Origin: Lachnospiraceae bacterium | Lineage (GTDB): Bacteria; Bacillota; Clostridia; Lachnospirales; Lachnospiraceae | Direction of reading: 5' to 3' | Length of the DNA stretch: 57,642 nucleotides | Assembly: GCA_016291655.1 (NCBI GenBank) | Contig: JAEEYF010000039.1 | Coordinates: forward strand, 1-57,642 | In this document: positions 25,203 through 34,496 of the stretch, piece by piece | Layout: every line of letters starts with the position of its first letter | Numbering within the stretch: position 1 is the first letter of the stretch | Program-made: the position numbers and the translations under genes | The notes under the pieces: generated by a model | What the model was told of the DNA's origin: nothing | The model's input: only the letters and a program-made list of their open reading frames with translations | The model's database searches: none

Positions 25203-27062
25203 TCAATCCTTTCCCCGGTCTTTATCCGGATGGAGGAAGGTCCATATGCTTTCCGCTGCCTTCCTGTTCATGGAAGGCAATTTAAGGAGTTCCTCCACAT
25301 CGGCATTTTTAAGCTCATCAAGCGAATTAAAATGCCGCATAAGCTCTATTCTTCTTTTTTGTCCCACGTTAGGGATATCGTCCAGGATCGACTTGGTCTG
25401 GGCCTTGTTTCTCAAGGTTTTATGGTACTCTATTGCAAAACGGTGAGTTTCATCCTGTATCCTGGTCACCAGTTTGAAGCCTTCGCTGTAGGTGTCTATG
25501 GGCACCTCTTCATTGTTAAACCACAGTCCTCTGGTCCTGTGCCGATCATCCTTCACCATTCCGCACACGGGAATATCAAGTCCCATCTTTCCGACAACTT
25601 CCAGAACCGAATTTACCTGTCCCCGTCCGCCGTCTATAAGGAGAAGGTCGGGAAAACGCACAAAGGAATCTTCTTTTTCCTTTTCCCTGAGACCGTGCTC
25701 AAAGCGCCGGGTAAGCACCTCTCTCATGCTTCCGTAGTCATCGGCTCCGACTATGGTTCTGGTCTTAAACCTTCTGTAATCCGACCGCTTGGGTCTGCCG
25801 CCCTCAAAAACCACCATGGAGGCAACGTTCTCAAAGCCTGCGGTATTCGAAATGTCATACGATTCTATTCTATATAGCTTTGGAAGTTTTAGCAAGTTTT
25901 TTATTTCCTCCAAAGCGCCCTTAGTCTTCTTTTCAAGGTTTTCGATACGTTTTTCGTCGTTGAACAATACGGTTCTCGCATTGTTTTCAGCCATCTGCGT
26001 AAGACGGAGTTTTTCGCCTTTTTTGGGCGTAAACACGGTCACTTTGCTGCCACGTATCTCGGAAAGCCAGCTCTCTATGAGTTTTGCATCTTCAATTTCT
26101 TTTGACAGATATATCTCCTTCGGTATATGTGGCGTTCCCGAATAGTATTGCTTTATGAAGCTTTCAAGGATCTTTTCCCTTGTTTCGTTCTCAACTCCCG
26201 TAAGATAAAAATGCTCTCTGCCGGTCAGTTTACCGTTTCTGATAAAGAAACATGAGGCAACGGCAGTATCGTCCTTGTTGACCACCGCAACTATGTCTCT
26301 GTCGTTATCATCGCACTCGTCGGCCTTTTGTGCCTGCTCCAGTCTCTTGATGCTGTTGATCAGATCGCGCATTTCCGCGGCTCTCTCGTATTCGAGACTC
26401 TCCGAATACAGTAGCATACGGCTTTCCAGCGCATCCGTGACCGCCTCATGATGTCCCCTGAGGAAATTCATGCAGCGTTCTATGCCTTTTTTGTACTCCT
26501 CGCGCTTCACATCTCCCATGCAGGGCGCAGGGCACTGTCCCATGGAGTGATAGAGGCAGGGGCGCTCACACATCTGCTGCCCTTCCTTCAGCTTCTTGTT
26601 GCAATTTCTGATACCGCAGGTCTTTCTCAGAAGATCTATGGTCTGATGCACGGAATCCGCCGAAGTGTATGGTCCGAAGTACTCGGAACCGTCCTTCTTC
26701 CTTTCCCGTGCCATGAAAATTCTCGGAAAATCCTCTTCCGAAGTAACCTTAATGTAAGGATAGTGCTTGTCGTCCTTTAACATGGTATTGTATTTCGGAC
26801 GATGCTCCTTAATAAGGTTGCATTCCAAAACGAGTGCCTCCATCTCCGAATCCACAACAATGTATTCAAACCACGCAATACAGGAAACCATCTTCCTGAC
26901 CTTTGCCGTGTGGTTCTTGTTGCTTTGGAAATACTGACGCACCCGGTTTTTGAGCACAATCGCCTTTCCGACATAGATTATCTCGTCGTCGGCATTGTGC
27001 ATTATATAAACTCCCGGCTTAGCCGGGAGTTTTTTAAGTTCTTCTTGAATGTTAAATTCCAT
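25203..27062 (-). CDS. uvrC: Excinuclease ABC subunit C
   Basis: 619 residues. The N-terminal GIY-YIG nuclease (KPGVYIMHNADDEIIYVGKA) makes the 3' cut. A UVR motif region follows, then the RNase H-like C-terminal nuclease (ESYDISNTAGFENVASMVVFEGG, LLIDGGRGQVNS) for the 5' cut, and tandem helix-hairpin-helix motifs at the end (IPNVGQKRRIELM, LKLPSMNRKAAESI). It works in nucleotide excision repair with UvrA/UvrB, not in this window. The start overlaps the ftsH stop by 11 bp. A perfect hairpin lies in its early codons. Confidence 0.96.
   Translation of the reverse strand: MEFNIQEELKKLPAKPGVYIMHNADDEIIYVGKAIVLKNRVRQYFQSNKNHTAKVRKMVSCIAWFEYIVVDSEMEALVLECNLIKEHRPKYNTMLKDDKHYPYIKVTSEEDFPRIFMARERKKDGSEYFGPYTSADSVHQTIDLLRKTCGIRNCNKKLKEGQQMCERPCLYHSMGQCPAPCMGDVKREEYKKGIERCMNFLRGHHEAVTDALESRMLLYSESLEYERAAEMRDLINSIKRLEQAQKADECDDNDRDIVAVVNKDDTAVASCFFIRNGKLTGREHFYLTGVENETREKILESFIKQYYSGTPHIPKEIYLSKEIEDAKLIESWLSEIRGSKVTVFTPKKGEKLRLTQMAENNARTVLFNDEKRIENLEKKTKGALEEIKNLLKLPKLYRIESYDISNTAGFENVASMVVFEGGRPKRSDYRRFKTRTIVGADDYGSMREVLTRRFEHGLREKEKEDSFVRFPDLLLIDGGRGQVNSVLEVVGKMGLDIPVCGMVKDDRHRTRGLWFNNEEVPIDTYSEGFKLVTRIQDETHRFAIEYHKTLRNKAQTKSILDDIPNVGQKRRIELMRHFNSLDELKNADVEELLKLPSMNRKAAESIWTFLHPDKDRGKD
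27009..27036. other. Perfect hairpin inside the 5' coding end of uvrC
   Basis: AACTCCCGGC (27009-27018) and GCCGGGAGTT (27022-27031) form a 10-bp perfect stem with loop TTA. On the plus strand it is followed by TTTTT, so it has the form of an intrinsic terminator against antisense transcription. Part of the symmetry is imposed by the conserved Pro-x-x-Pro-Gly codons. Confidence 0.5.
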
Positions 27063-28953
27063 TTTCGGGAACTATGCCCTTCATCTCATTATAGATTGCC
27101 ATGAATTCCTTACCGGTAATGCTCTCTCTTTCAATGAGAACACCTGCTATGCGGTCAAGGATCTCACGATTTTCATTGATCAGTTCCTTCGCCTTCTTAT
27201 AACATGAATTGATGATCTCTCTGACTTCCTTGTCGATGTCAGCCTCTGTCTCATCGGAGCACTGTGAAACCGCACGACCGTCAAGGTACTTGCTCTCTAT
27301 GCTTTCCAGCGTGACCATACCGAACTTCTCGCTCATACCGTATCTTGTGATCATGGACCTTGCGATGTCCGTAGCCTGCTCAATATCATTGGCGGCACCG
27401 GTGGTAATTGAGCCGAAAACGATCTCCTCAGCCGCACGTCCGGCACAGAAGGTAACGATCCTCGCCACCAGCTCTTCCTTCTTCATGAGATACTTCTCTT
27501 CTTCCGGAGCCTGGATCACGTAGCCGAGAGAGCCCTTTGTTCTGGGAACTATGGTTATCTTTTGAACCGGTTCCGCATTCTTTTGCAATGCGCTTACAAG
27601 TGCATGACCTGTCTCGTGGAAGGCAACAATGTTTTTCTCTTCCTTGCTGAGAATCCTGTCTTTCTTCTCTTTACCGGCGATCACAACCTCCACGGATTCA
27701 AAAAGATCTGCCTGGGTAACAAAGTTTCTTCCGCTCTTAACCGCCAGAATGGCAGCTTCGTTTATCATGTTTGCAAGATCCGAACCTACAGCTCCGCTTG
27801 TAGCGAGTGCGATCGCTTCAAGATCCACATCGTCTCCCATGTTGACATTCTTTGCGTGTACTTTGAGCACTTCGACTCTGCCCTTAAGGTCAGGTCTGTC
27901 AACAATGATCCTTCGGTCAAAACGTCCGGGACGGAGCAATGCCTTGTCCAGTACCTCCGGTCTGTTGGTGGCTGCAAGGATGACAATACCTTTTGAAGTA
28001 TCAAATCCGTCCATCTCGGAAAGGAGCTGATTCAAGGTCTGTTCTCTTTCATCGTTTCCGCCGCCGTATCTGGAATCTCTTGATTTACCGATGGCGTCCA
28101 CTTCATCTATGAAAATGATGCAGGGAGCCATGCTCTGCGCCTGCTTGAAAAGGTCTCTTACTCGGGAAGCTCCGACGCCCACATACATTTCAACGAAGTC
28201 GGAACCTGAAAGCGAGAAGAAAGGAACCTTTGCCTCTCCGGCAACAGCCTTGGCCAAAAGTGTTTTACCTGTTCCGGGAGGTCCTACCAGCAATGCGCCC
28301 TTAGGCAGCTTTGCACCGATAGCGGTGTATTTGCCGGGATCGTGAAGGAAATCAACCAGTTCGGTAAGGCTTTCCTTTGCTTCCTCCTGTCCCGCAACAT
28401 CCTTAAAGGTGACACCCGTCTCTTTTTCCACATAAACCTTCGCGTTGCTTCTGCCAACGGACATTATTCCGCCGGAGCTCTTCGAAGCAAGGCGATACAT
28501 AAGGAACATAAAGATGAAGATACCGCCGAACATGATAACAAAATCTATGATGGTGGTGACTAACTGTGATGTTCCCTTATCTATTATCCTGGAGTATTTT
28601 ACTCCCGCCTTTTCGCAACGTGCCTGTAAAGCATTGCCGTCCTCAAGGATACCTGTGAATCTGGTTTCGGTATATTTTGTATACTTCTGCTCCTTGGGGG
28701 TGATGATCAGCTTTTGAGCGGATGATTCAACCTCTACGGATTCCACTTCACCGTTTTCGAGCATATCTATGAACTCGTCATACGTGATCTCTTTGGTGGT
28801 GCTTTCTTCAATGGTCTTACTTATCATTCTGCCCCAAAGGACCACAAACAAAGCTGCAATGATGCATATGAATATGCCTATCCTGTTCTGTTTGCCGAAT
28901 TTGTTGTTCTTATTGTTCCCCTGATTATTCGGGTTTTGATTGTTATTGTCCAT
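27052..28953 (-). CDS. ftsH: ATP-dependent zinc metalloprotease FtsH
   Basis: 633 residues. An Asn/Gln-rich N-terminal tail (first 20 residues) precedes membrane helices at about 24-41 and 133-153, with a small extracellular domain between. Walker A GPPGTGKT (224-231), Walker [10 protein letters not shown], and the zinc site HETGH (446-450) follow. FtsH degrades membrane and regulatory proteins. It is the first gene of the long unit ftsH-uvrC-hprK-glcK-murB-rapZ-whiA-HPr-like. Confidence 0.97.
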   Translation of the reverse strand: MDNNNQNPNNQGNNKNNKFGKQNRIGIFICIIAALFVVLWGRMISKTIEESTTKEITYDEFIDMLENGEVESVEVESSAQKLIITPKEQKYTKYTETRFTGILEDGNALQARCEKAGVKYSRIIDKGTSQLVTTIIDFVIMFGGIFIFMFLMYRLASKSSGGIMSVGRSNAKVYVEKETGVTFKDVAGQEEAKESLTELVDFLHDPGKYTAIGAKLPKGALLVGPPGTGKTLLAKAVAGEAKVPFFSLSGSDFVEMYVGVGASRVRDLFKQAQSMAPCIIFIDEVDAIGKSRDSRYGGGNDEREQTLNQLLSEMDGFDTSKGIVILAATNRPEVLDKALLRPGRFDRRIIVDRPDLKGRVEVLKVHAKNVNMGDDVDLEAIALATSGAVGSDLANMINEAAILAVKSGRNFVTQADLFESVEVVIAGKEKKDRILSKEEKNIVAFHETGHALVSALQKNAEPVQKITIVPRTKGSLGYVIQAPEEEKYLMKKEELVARIVTFCAGRAAEEIVFGSITTGAANDIEQATDIARSMITRYGMSEKFGMVTLESIESKYLDGRAVSQCSDETEADIDKEVREIINSCYKKAKELINENREILDRIAGVLIERESITGKEFMAIYNEMKGIVPENGI

Positions 28954-29002
28954 CTGTCCTCCGGCGGTGTGACCCGCGCCTCAATATTCCTCAATGGGTT
29001 AG

Positions 29003-29031
29003 ATTTTATCATTGTACACTTTTTATGTCAA
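29003..29031 (-). promoter_or_regulatory. Strong promoter of the ftsH operon
   Basis: Minus strand: consensus TTGACA (29031-29026), 17-bp spacer, TAAAAT (29008-29003). The leader is about 45 nt. Confidence 0.8.
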
Positions 29032-29101
29032 TTTTTTGTGTCTATGTGCTAAAGAAACAATAAACTTTTGATTACTGTTTACGGAATTTACGGTCGGGAT
29101 C

Positions 29102-30013
29102 TTACATCCTCTTGTAATCCGCTTTAATGAAGCTGTCATCGCATTCGGAGGACTCGTAATAACGGTTGGCCCTGTCCCAATCCCCTCTTTTCTCGCATAT
29201 CTGCCCCAGAATATAGTCAAGTTCCGCAGGCTTTACCCTGAATCCGTCAAACCTGTTCATGAATTCATCCGCCGCAGAAAAATCATCGGTTTCCAGCCAC
29301 GTTCTCGCCACAACGCAGGCTGCCTCCAGCTCTTCGTAGGTCTCGTCGCCTCCCGCTCTCTTTTCGAAATAGGGCGCCGCAGCCGCAAAATCCTCTTTCT
29401 TCCCGTTAAAGAAGAGTTCCTTTGCATACATGGACCAGAGACGGTCGGACATGTCTCCCCAATCGGAAAGGACCTTAAGAAATGCCTTAAAATCCCGTTC
29501 GGAATGATTTTCCTCCGGCAAGTGAAGGATTTCCACATCGGAATCAAAGACAACCGGATCCAATCTTACCGTTTCGTGGATGGGGTCGATCCATGTAAAA
29601 GTCCTGAGGCGTTTGAACAGCTTCGGTCTTCTTTCCCGCAGATCATTATATGCCATGTTGATGTCCGCCGGATTAACATAGATCATGGTAACGATCTCCA
29701 CCTCCGGCATAAGACACCTCTTCAGCACGGTGAACCGTTTGATGTTTCCCGTATCCAGAACTTCGTCCGCATCCGCGGAATAAATGTAATCTCCGGTCGC
29801 TTTTGAAAACACAAAGTTCCTCGCAGCAGAAAAATCACCGATCCATTTAAAATCATAGACCTTGTCCGTATATCTTCGGGCGATCTCCTTTGTTCCGTCA
29901 TCCGAACCCGTATCCGCTATTATGATCTCGTCGGCAACGTTTTTCAGACTGTCCAGGCATCTTGCCAGCACCTTTTCTTCATTTTTCACTATCATGCATA
30001 CGCTGATCGTCAT
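29102..30013 (-). CDS. Family 2 glycosyltransferase with helical repeat tail
   Basis: 303 residues from the ATG at 30013; a TTG seven codons upstream, inside the rdgB end, is the alternative. The N-terminal GT-A domain has ISVCMIVKNEEKVLARCLDSL, ADTGSDDGT, and the metal motif in YSADADEVLD. The C-terminal part (from about residue 170) is helical and resembles TPR-like repeats, as in SunS/TPR glycosyltransferases. Such enzymes modify proteins or cell-surface glycans; the acceptor is unknown. It follows rdgB with overlap, in one transcript. Confidence 0.85.
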   Translation of the reverse strand: MTISVCMIVKNEEKVLARCLDSLKNVADEIIIADTGSDDGTKEIARRYTDKVYDFKWIGDFSAARNFVFSKATGDYIYSADADEVLDTGNIKRFTVLKRCLMPEVEIVTMIYVNPADINMAYNDLRERRPKLFKRLRTFTWIDPIHETVRLDPVVFDSDVEILHLPEENHSERDFKAFLKVLSDWGDMSDRLWSMYAKELFFNGKKEDFAAAAPYFEKRAGGDETYEELEAACVVARTWLETDDFSAADEFMNRFDGFRVKPAELDYILGQICEKRGDWDRANRYYESSECDDSFIKADYKRM

Positions 30014-30020
30014 GTTCTGC

Positions 30021-30608
30021 TCACTTTTCTTCAAGCATCTTTTTAATCGCTCTCAAAGCTTTCCCTCTGTGACTCATGGCATTCTTTTCGTCGGGGGTGA
30101 GCTCCGCTGCAGTCTTTTGATATTCCGGCACAAAGAATATCGGGTCATAGCCGAAGCCGCCGTTCCCCTTCTGTTCGTAACCGATCCTGCCTTCAAAGTA
30201 TTCGGTCACAGCCTTCTCTCTGCCGTCGGGCCATACCGCGGCAACAGCGCAGGCATATCTCGCTGTCCTCTTATCCTCCGGTACATCCTTCAGCTTTTCA
30301 AGTATATAATTGTTTTTGTAATCGTAATCCGTGTCATGCCCCAAAAAGCGCGCGGAATATATGCCCGGCTGCTTATCCATGGCATCGATCTCAAGCCCCG
30401 AGTCATCTGCCAGCGTCAGGCAGTTCGAAGCCTTCGCGATGGCTCTTGCCTTGATCAGGGCGTTCTCCTCAAAGGTCGTTCCGTTCTCTTCTATGTCCAT
30501 ATCAAAGCCCGCGTCCTTCATGGAGACCACCTCGTAGTCATCCCCGAGTATCTCCCTGATCTCGCGAAGCTTGTCCTTGTTTCCCGTTGCAAACAGTAAT
30601 CTTGTCAT
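30021..30608 (-). CDS. rdgB: XTP/dITP diphosphatase (non-canonical purine NTP pyrophosphatase)
   Basis: 195 residues from the ATG at 30608 (AGAGGTGGATCGG upstream); a GTG three codons earlier overlaps the ribosome binding site. Family motifs: LLFATGNKDKLREI at the N-terminus, FEENALIKARA, LADDSGLEIDAM and GFGYDPIFFVPEYQKT, with SHRGKALRA at the C-terminus. It removes ITP, dITP and XTP from the nucleotide pool. It is divergent from the RNA methyltransferase. Confidence 0.95.
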   Translation of the reverse strand: MTRLLFATGNKDKLREIREILGDDYEVVSMKDAGFDMDIEENGTTFEENALIKARAIAKASNCLTLADDSGLEIDAMDKQPGIYSARFLGHDTDYDYKNNYILEKLKDVPEDKRTARYACAVAAVWPDGREKAVTEYFEGRIGYEQKGNGGFGYDPIFFVPEYQKTAAELTPDEKNAMSHRGKALRAIKKMLEEK

Positions 30609-30643
30609 CCGATCCACCTCTTTTTAAATTTCCTGCAGTTCTT

Positions 30644-30672
30644 AATATCTCGCACCCCATGCCAAAAGTCAA
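30644..30672 (-). promoter_or_regulatory. Promoter of rdgB and the glycosyltransferase
   Basis: Minus strand: TTGACT (30672-30667), 17-bp spacer, GATATT (30649-30644). Its -35 box is back to back with the -35 of the divergent promoter, 2 bp apart. Confidence 0.6.
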
Positions 30673-30674
30673 CC

Positions 30675-30703
30675 TTGACTTTTACCTCTTTTCCATTTAG
30701 AAT
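30675..30703 (+). promoter_or_regulatory. Promoter giving a leaderless RNA methyltransferase transcript
   Basis: TTGACT (30675-30680), 17-bp spacer, TAGAAT (30698-30703). The ATG at 30711 is 8 nt after the -10 box, where transcription should start, and no ribosome binding site is seen. Confidence 0.65.
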
Positions 30704-30710
30704 CGCAAAT

Positions 30711-31868
30711 ATGGAAAAATTTGAATTTATTTGCCCCTGCCATTTCGGTATGGAGGCTGTTTTAAAAAAGGAAATAGTCGATCTCGGCTATGAGATCACG
30801 GCAGTTGAAGACGGTAAGGTTACCTTTTCGGGCGACGTTGCCGCTTTTGCGCGTGCAAACATTTTCTTGCGTACCGCCGAAAGAGTGCTTTGGAAGATAG
30901 GATGCTTCCGCGCGGAAACCTTTGAGGAACTGTTTCAGGGAACAAAAGCCCTGCCTTGGGAGGACATCCTTCCTTCAAATGCCAAGTTCTGGGTAACAAA
31001 GGCCAACTCCGTAAAGAGCAAGCTCTTCTCTCCTTCCGACATCCAGTCGATCATGAAGAAGGCTATGGTTGAACGCATGAAACAGCATTATAACATTTCC
31101 CGTTTTGAGGAAACAGGCGCATCCTACCCTTTAAGAGTCTCCATAATGAAGGACATGGTCACGGTGGGACTTGACACCTCCGGCGAATCCCTTCACAAAA
31201 GAGGCTACCGCAAGATGATCGTAAAGGCTCCCATCGAGGAGACACTTGCAGCTGCTCTCATCATGCTGACCCCTTGGAACAAGGATCGTGTTCTGGTGGA
31301 CCCTTTTTGCGGAAGCGGAACCATTCCCATTGAAGCAGCCATGATCGGAGCAAACATAGCTCCCGGCATGAACCGCGAATTTCTCGCGGAGGACTGGACA
31401 AACATCATTCCAAAAAAATGCTGGTATGCCGCTGTTGAAGAAGCAAATTCAAAGATCCTTACGGATGTGGAGATGAACATCCAGGGCTATGACATAGACA
31501 ACGAAGCCGTTAAGGCCGCACGCCAAAACTCCGTCGACGCAGGCGTGGACAAGTACATCCACTTCCAGGTAAGGGATGTTCGCGAGCTTAACCATCCCAA
31601 GAAATACGGCTTTATCATCACCAACCCGCCCTACGGCGAGCGACTTGAGGAGAAAAAAGATATGCCCGTTCTCTATGAAGCCATAGGAAAGGCATACAGC
31701 CGCCTCGATTCCTGGTCCATGTTCATGATCACCAGCTTTGAGGATGCAGTCAAATACATCGGAAAACAGCCCGACAAAAACCGCAAGCTATACAACGGAA
31801 TGCTGAAGACCTACTTCTATTCCTTCATGGGTCCCAAGCCTCCGAAAAAGCCGAGAACCGAACAATAA
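30711..31868 (+). CDS. THUMP-domain class I RNA methyltransferase (RlmL/YpsC-like)
   Basis: 385 residues from the ATG at 30711, where MEKFEFICPCHFGMEAVLKKEI starts the conserved sequence. N-terminal ferredoxin-like/THUMP domain, then an UPF0020-type methyltransferase: VDPFCGSGTIPIEAA binds SAM and the catalytic motif is NPPYGERL. The YpsC/RlmL-N group methylates guanine N2 in 23S rRNA (G2445 in E. coli); this target is inferred. No Shine-Dalgarno motif precedes the start and the promoter places the transcript end at the ATG, so translation is probably leaderless. Confidence 0.9.
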   Translation: MEKFEFICPCHFGMEAVLKKEIVDLGYEITAVEDGKVTFSGDVAAFARANIFLRTAERVLWKIGCFRAETFEELFQGTKALPWEDILPSNAKFWVTKANSVKSKLFSPSDIQSIMKKAMVERMKQHYNISRFEETGASYPLRVSIMKDMVTVGLDTSGESLHKRGYRKMIVKAPIEETLAAALIMLTPWNKDRVLVDPFCGSGTIPIEAAMIGANIAPGMNREFLAEDWTNIIPKKCWYAAVEEANSKILTDVEMNIQGYDIDNEAVKAARQNSVDAGVDKYIHFQVRDVRELNHPKKYGFIITNPPYGERLEEKKDMPVLYEAIGKAYSRLDSWSMFMITSFEDAVKYIGKQPDKNRKLYNGMLKTYFYSFMGPKPPKKPRTEQ

Positions 31869-31918
31869 AATATTTGCTGTGTCGTGAAAATACATCGAAA
31901 ATGAGAAAAAGCAGATTT

Positions 31919-31956
31919 CCGATCGGATATGATTGAATATGCTTAGATCCGATCGG
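31919..31956. other. Inverted repeat between convergent genes
   Basis: CCGATCGGAT (31919-31928) and ATCCGATCGG (31947-31956) form a perfect 10-bp stem with an 18-nt loop. The right arm is inside the last codons of the hydrolase gene. It lacks a T-run but may act as a terminator or barrier for the convergent methyltransferase and hydrolase genes. Confidence 0.4.
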
Positions 31957-32860
31957 CTTCAAAAAATTCTATGAATTCCCTGTAAACCTGATCCTTATCG
32001 GTTTCGTTCAGCAGTTCATGGCGATCGCCTTCATAGAGTTTCATGGAAACATTGGTGAAGCCAAGTTCCTTGCATCTTGCATAAAATGCTTTGATGCCCA
32101 CTCCGAAATCACCCACGGGATCGTCTATACCGCTGGCGATAAAGATCGGCAGGTCGCGGCGTGTTTTTGCCATGCCCCACTTGGCATTTCCGGTGATGGA
32201 AATAAGATCGTGATAGAAGCTTGCACTGCATACAAAGCCGCAGGCCGGATCAGCCCTGTAGGCGTCAACGATCTTTTCGTCCTTTGTGAGCCAGTCGCTC
32301 TTCGTCCTCTTGCAGTCCCTTAAGTACACCTTTGTTTCAAACATCAATTTATTAAGGAAAGGAGATTTGTGTTTTTCGCCGCAGAAAAGGGATACCATTT
32401 TGGACACAAACAGTCCTCCCTTGCACATGGCATCAGACTGGAAAGCTGTTCCGCAAAGCAGCACGCAATCCATCTTGTCATAGATCTGAATGACGTTTCT
32501 TGCGATAAGTGAACCCATGCTGTGTCCGAAAAGAGCACATTTTTTGCTCCGTTTGTTGGCTGCAACATACTTCATCGCTTCAACCGCATCCGCGATCACT
32601 AGTTTATCGCCGTTTTTGCTTGCAAAGAATCCCAGTTCCTCTTGCGGAAGCTCTTGCCCATGACCGCGATGATCATAAATATAGGCATCAAAACCCGCTT
32701 CATTAAGGGCCTTGATAAAATCCAGGTAGCGGCCGTAATGCTCAGCCATTCCATGCAGAAGCAATATGCTTCCCTTAACGCTTTCCGACTCGGTTTCATA
32801 TACGTGAAGGGTAAATCTGTATCCTTCCGCCCCATCGATCATTACATTTTTAAGTCCCAT
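31943..32860 (-). CDS. Alpha/beta hydrolase, monoacylglycerol lipase/lysophospholipase type
   Basis: 305 residues from the ATG at 32860 (CCGGAGGAGAAAT upstream). Serine hydrolase of the Hydrolase_4 group: oxyanion region LLLHGMAEHYGRY, nucleophile elbow GHSMGS, acid in ASGIDDPVGDFG, and catalytic His in GDRHELLNE. No signal peptide, so cytoplasmic. The substrate is likely a monoacylglycerol or lysophospholipid, by family only. It stands alone between a convergent methyltransferase and a response regulator. Confidence 0.88.
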   Translation of the reverse strand: MGLKNVMIDGAEGYRFTLHVYETESESVKGSILLLHGMAEHYGRYLDFIKALNEAGFDAYIYDHRGHGQELPQEELGFFASKNGDKLVIADAVEAMKYVAANKRSKKCALFGHSMGSLIARNVIQIYDKMDCVLLCGTAFQSDAMCKGGLFVSKMVSLFCGEKHKSPFLNKLMFETKVYLRDCKRTKSDWLTKDEKIVDAYRADPACGFVCSASFYHDLISITGNAKWGMAKTRRDLPIFIASGIDDPVGDFGVGIKAFYARCKELGFTNVSMKLYEGDRHELLNETDKDQVYREFIEFFEADRI

Positions 32861-32930
32861 ATTTCTCCTCCGGATCAAATTTTATCCTGTCAGGTAACAT
32901 ATGCATGCACCTTATATACTATATATAACG

Positions 32931-32961
32931 CAAAAAAAATGAACAGTCAATGCCGTTCATT
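32931..32961 (-). terminator. Terminator of the short response regulator gene
   Basis: Stem AATGAAC (32938-32944) with GTTCATT (32955-32961), followed on the minus strand by T8. Confidence 0.7.
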
Positions 32962-32963
32962 CT

Positions 32964-33308
32964 TTATCCCTCAACCGTATGTCTTATAGACTCCAGTGTT
33001 ACAGGTTTGATTATATAGTCATTAACATGAAACCTCCACGCATCGATGGCGTAATCCGCAACATCGGACATCAGGTTTATACGAATGTTTCTGTTACAAT
33101 CTCTTAACTTTTCTATCAAAGCAAATCCTGTGGTGGACTTCATTTCAACATCGGCGAAGCACATATCAACATTATGCTCGGCCGCATAATTTACAGCACC
33201 CGCAGGATTATCGAACCCAACAACATCATCCTCGGGAAACACCGCAGCAACACAGCTGATGAGGTTTTTGAGTTCTTTTTTATTATTTTGTACAAGCATT
33301 ATGACCAA
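32964..33308 (-). CDS. Stand-alone receiver-domain protein
   Basis: About 114 residues, a single response regulator receiver domain. The phosphoacceptor is Asp in MCFADVEMKSTTG; the conserved Lys is in NDYIIKPVTLESI. The N-terminal acidic pair of receivers is poorly kept (VIMLVQNNKKE instead of VDDE), so metal binding and phosphorylation may be reduced. The start is probably the TTG at 33308, 8 nt after GAGGG; a GTG at 33317 and an ATG at 33299 are alternatives. Sequence resembles the receiver of the neighbouring SARP-type regulator, suggesting an old duplication. Confidence 0.72.
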   Translation of the reverse strand: MVIMLVQNNKKELKNLISCVAAVFPEDDVVGFDNPAGAVNYAAEHNVDMCFADVEMKSTTGFALIEKLRDCNRNIRINLMSDVADYAIDAWRFHVNDYIIKPVTLESIRHTVEG

Positions 33309-33536
33309 CTGTATCACCCTCTTTGCAATCAGGTTAAATCATGCAATCGTATGCACTTCCCCTTATCACGTATATATCAAATGGATTATAACTATTTCAG
33401 TACAACAAAAGTACATCATCTATCGGCATATTTTTAACAAAACAACAGTATTAAAAGTGTACATTTTATAAATATTTACACTGAGTAAAAAAAACGGGGC
33501 GTAATGTGATACTCCCCGCTAAAACCAAAGTAAACG

Positions 33537-34358
33537 TTATCTGTGAGCTTTTTCCATAAGATCAGCATTGGTCATCTCTGCCCAGCTGTATTGTGCCATA
33601 TATTCTCCCCTGTAGGAGTTGATCGCTATCGCATCGCCCTTGTAGAAATCGTACACGTCGCATTTTATCTTGGATGTGTCTGCGGCAATGTGGTTCCAGG
33701 TCTTAACGATGATATTTCCTATGCCCAGTTCCTTAAGGGTCTTTTTCATACTTGAAATAATGGTATGGGCCTGATTGAGCGTGGTCTTGTCACTGGGTCT
33801 GTCTTCCCAAAGGATACTCACTATCTCACCGGTGGTAATTGCCGCTCCGTTTCTGTCTATAAGATATGCGAAGAGCTCTTTTGCCTTTTCTCTCTGAAAA
33901 GACACCTGATGATTGTCCACAAAGAGCTCAAAATTTCCAAAGGTCTGAACGCGAATGTCCTTCGGTAAAGCATTATCCGCGTTTCTCCAATCGATGTTCA
34001 ATGCATCGAGAGTCTCTATAATATGCTTTGCTTCCACAGGCTTCAACAGATAGCCCACCGCATGCATCCTAAAGGCATCATAAGCATATTCGCTGTATGC
34101 GGTGCAAAAAATTATCTTCGTATCGTGATGAATATCCTTCAGCTTCTTGGCCAACTCAATACCGGTCATTCCACGAAGATTAATATCCAGAAAAGCATAA
34201 TCCAATCTTTCATCATGAGCCGCAAGATCCGACGCATAATCGATGGCTTCATTTCCTCCCTCAAAGCCAACGATCTCGTCGTTTTCAAACACTTTACGCA
34301 ATTCAACTTTCATGTCATCGAGAATCAAGCGTTCATCGTCAACCGCCAAGATGTTCAT
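33537..34358 (-). CDS. SARP-like response regulator (receiver plus OmpR-type winged helix/BTAD-like)
   Basis: 273 residues. N-terminal receiver: VDDERLILDD, phosphoacceptor Asp in YAFLDINLRG, Thr in FCTAYSEYA, Lys in VGYLLKPVE. C-terminal half resembles a transcriptional activator DNA-binding domain: VQTFGNFELFVDNHQVSFQREKAKELFAYLIDRNG. This receiver plus SARP-like arrangement is common in Lachnospiraceae. No sensor kinase is adjacent. It is monocistronic from a strong promoter and divergent from the DUF6472-like gene. Confidence 0.88.
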   Translation of the reverse strand: MNILAVDDERLILDDMKVELRKVFENDEIVGFEGGNEAIDYASDLAAHDERLDYAFLDINLRGMTGIELAKKLKDIHHDTKIIFCTAYSEYAYDAFRMHAVGYLLKPVEAKHIIETLDALNIDWRNADNALPKDIRVQTFGNFELFVDNHQVSFQREKAKELFAYLIDRNGAAITTGEIVSILWEDRPSDKTTLNQAHTIISSMKKTLKELGIGNIIVKTWNHIAADTSKIKCDVYDFYKGDAIAINSYRGEYMAQYSWAEMTNADLMEKAHR

Positions 34359-34388
34359 AATCCACTCCTTAACCCAAACATTGAAGGA

Positions 34389-34417
34389 ATTATAGCATTA
34401 AAAAAACTTGCTTACAA
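34389..34417 (-). promoter_or_regulatory. Promoter of the SARP-like regulator
   Basis: Minus strand: TTGTAA (34417-34412), 17-bp spacer, TATAAT (34394-34389), about 30 bp before the ATG at 34358. Confidence 0.7.
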
Positions 34418-34496
34418 CCGATTTTAGAATTATTTTATGATTGAACCCCATATTTTATGATATGATGCCAAAGCATCAAACCCTAAGGAGGAACCT

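Noticed and set aside
32882-32940. Promoter of the alpha/beta hydrolase in the TA-rich stretch
   Set aside because: Several TATATA-like boxes exist but no -35 box at 16-18 bp stands out.
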